Assembly (NCBI GenBank): GCA_965555375.1
Contig: CBEWDL010000084.1
Span: 1 to 14,287 of the forward strand
DNA: 14,287 nucleotides
Direction: 5' to 3'
From: CBDVBL01 sp965555375
GTDB taxonomy: Bacteria > Zixibacteria > MSB-5A5 > UBA10806
The number at the start of each line of letters is the position of its first letter. Positions within the stretch are counted from its first letter, which is position 1. The notes below the pieces were generated by a model. The model saw only the letters and a program-made list of their open reading frames with translations. It was not told the origin of the DNA and did not search any database. Both the position numbers and the translations under genes were made by a program. This document shows positions 13,701 to 14,287 of this stretch, one piece after another.

Positions 13701-14287
13701 TTAGCTCTCGCCCTTTTCACGTTCGGCAATATATTCCGACAATCGCTCAAGCCGAGTTTTAATCTTCTCCATTTCGAGTTTGAGATTTTCTTTGGCGACC
13801 TCATCCAGATCTCCGCCCATCTCCGATTTCAGCCTTTCCAGTTCTTTTTGCAGCTCTTCCCTTCTAATTCTCAGCTTTTCTATTGATTCCGCTTGCTCCG
13901 CTTTATCGAATAAGGCCTTCTCCGGCATTTCCTCCTTTTCCGGCTCGGAAATAATTACTGCCGGAGGTTCGGGTATAAACCTCCTCTTTCCCGAAAGCGC
14001 CCGCTGGTTCATAAAAGTCGGGGATACAATCTCAATCCCGGCCCGATGAAGGTTATCGAGAACCGATTGGCGCAATTTCGAACGAGCGGATATGATGCCT
14101 TTCACATCGGTGAGCAGACCCGCCACCCGGTATTTGACAGAAAAATCCCCCAAATCCATAATATGCACAAAAGGCTCCTCAAGCTCGGCTTCCCTTGCGG
14201 CGGAAAGCAAGGAGCGCTCAATAACTTTCCTCTGGATATCGTAACCGAGAGAAACTTCGGCCGTCAGCAGCGTGCCCGATGATCGAA
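13701..14287 (-). CDS. MscS-family mechanosensitive channel (5' partial) with long coiled-coil tail
   Basis: The frame is open at the right edge, so the membrane helices lie outside; 194 C-terminal residues are visible. The first ~95 match the MscS beta and alpha/beta vestibule domains: GTLLTAEVSLGYD, AAREAELEEPFVHIMDLGDFSVKYRV, SKLRQSVLDNLHRAGIEIVSPTFMNQR. MscS channels open on membrane tension and release solutes during hypo-osmotic shock. After MNQR comes an unusual ~99-residue tail: a Pro/basic linker (RRFIPEPPAVIISEPEKEE) and a highly charged, Leu-heptad coiled coil (~EKLRIRREELQKELERLK onward). The cytosolic tail could serve oligomer stability or partner binding. A TTG at 14210 is only an internal Leu codon, since the reading frame and the MscS homology continue upstream. 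The TAA stop is followed after 1 nt by the GTG of the CNNM-like gene, pointing to translational coupling. Confidence 0.88.
   Translation of the reverse strand, partial: RSSGTLLTAEVSLGYDIQRKVIERSLLSAAREAELEEPFVHIMDLGDFSVKYRVAGLLTDVKGIISARSKLRQSVLDNLHRAGIEIVSPTFMNQRALSGKRRFIPEPPAVIISEPEKEEMPEKALFDKAEQAESIEKLRIRREELQKELERLKSEMGGDLDEVAKENLKLEMEKIKTRLERLSEYIAEREKGES

Noticed and set aside
13700..13804. Longer N-terminus for the CNNM-like protein from ATG 13804
   Set aside because: It would overlap the mscS coiled-coil end by 104 nt; the added residues are basic shadow sequence, and DUF21 begins right at the GTG at 13699.
13416..13886. A 156-codon + strand frame opposite the CNNM and MscS genes
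   Set aside because: It is antisense to two well-supported genes and crosses their junction; no ribosome binding site or family resemblance.

Overview
The window looks like a chromosomal piece from a diderm (Gram-negative-type) bacterium of the FCB superphylum, possibly a Zixibacteria-like or Calditrichaeota-like lineage. Two things point there. The first gene ends in a type IX secretion (Por) sorting domain with the YPNPFN motif that is common in these phyla, and an outer-membrane assembly pair (TamA/TamB) is present. The phylum is inferred from protein style only; there is no rRNA gene or other marker here.

Layout from left to right. (1) On the + strand, positions 1-1022 hold the 3' end of an arylsulfotransferase-like secreted protein. 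A mostly silent stretch follows, then a small STAS-domain protein (1351-1689) with a strong ribosome binding site. (2) Convergent to these, on the - strand, lies a FapA/DUF342 beta-solenoid protein (1746-3215). It starts at a TTG inside the end of a small doubtful ORF (3199-3402). (3) A VIT1/CCC1-type Fe/Mn transporter (- strand, 3540-4343) diverges from a + strand pair: the tRNA adenosine deaminase tadA, and a four-helix membrane protein of unknown role coupled to it by an ATGA overlap. (4) Positions 5401-5632 hold no gene but contain a dense set of inverted repeats. (5) The right 8.7 kb is one - strand run, read from right to left: an MscS-family channel (cut by the window edge), a CNNM/DUF21 protein, a CorA Mg2+/Co2+ channel, TamB and TamA. 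Its junctions are 1 nt, 48 nt, 70 nt and a 4-nt overlap, so it is probably one operon or two tightly linked ones.

The genes fit envelope and ion homeostasis. MscS, CNNM, CorA and the VIT transporter handle osmotic stress and divalent metals at the inner membrane. TamA and TamB bridge the periplasm and serve outer-membrane biogenesis. No CRISPR array, transposon, phage gene, tRNA or rRNA was seen. I did not find a clear undescribed multi-gene system. The items most worth a second look are the structured repeat region at 5401-5632, the CNNM/CorA/MscS grouping upstream of a tamB-tamA pair in reversed gene order, the coupled orphan membrane protein after tadA, and the unusual start of the FapA gene.
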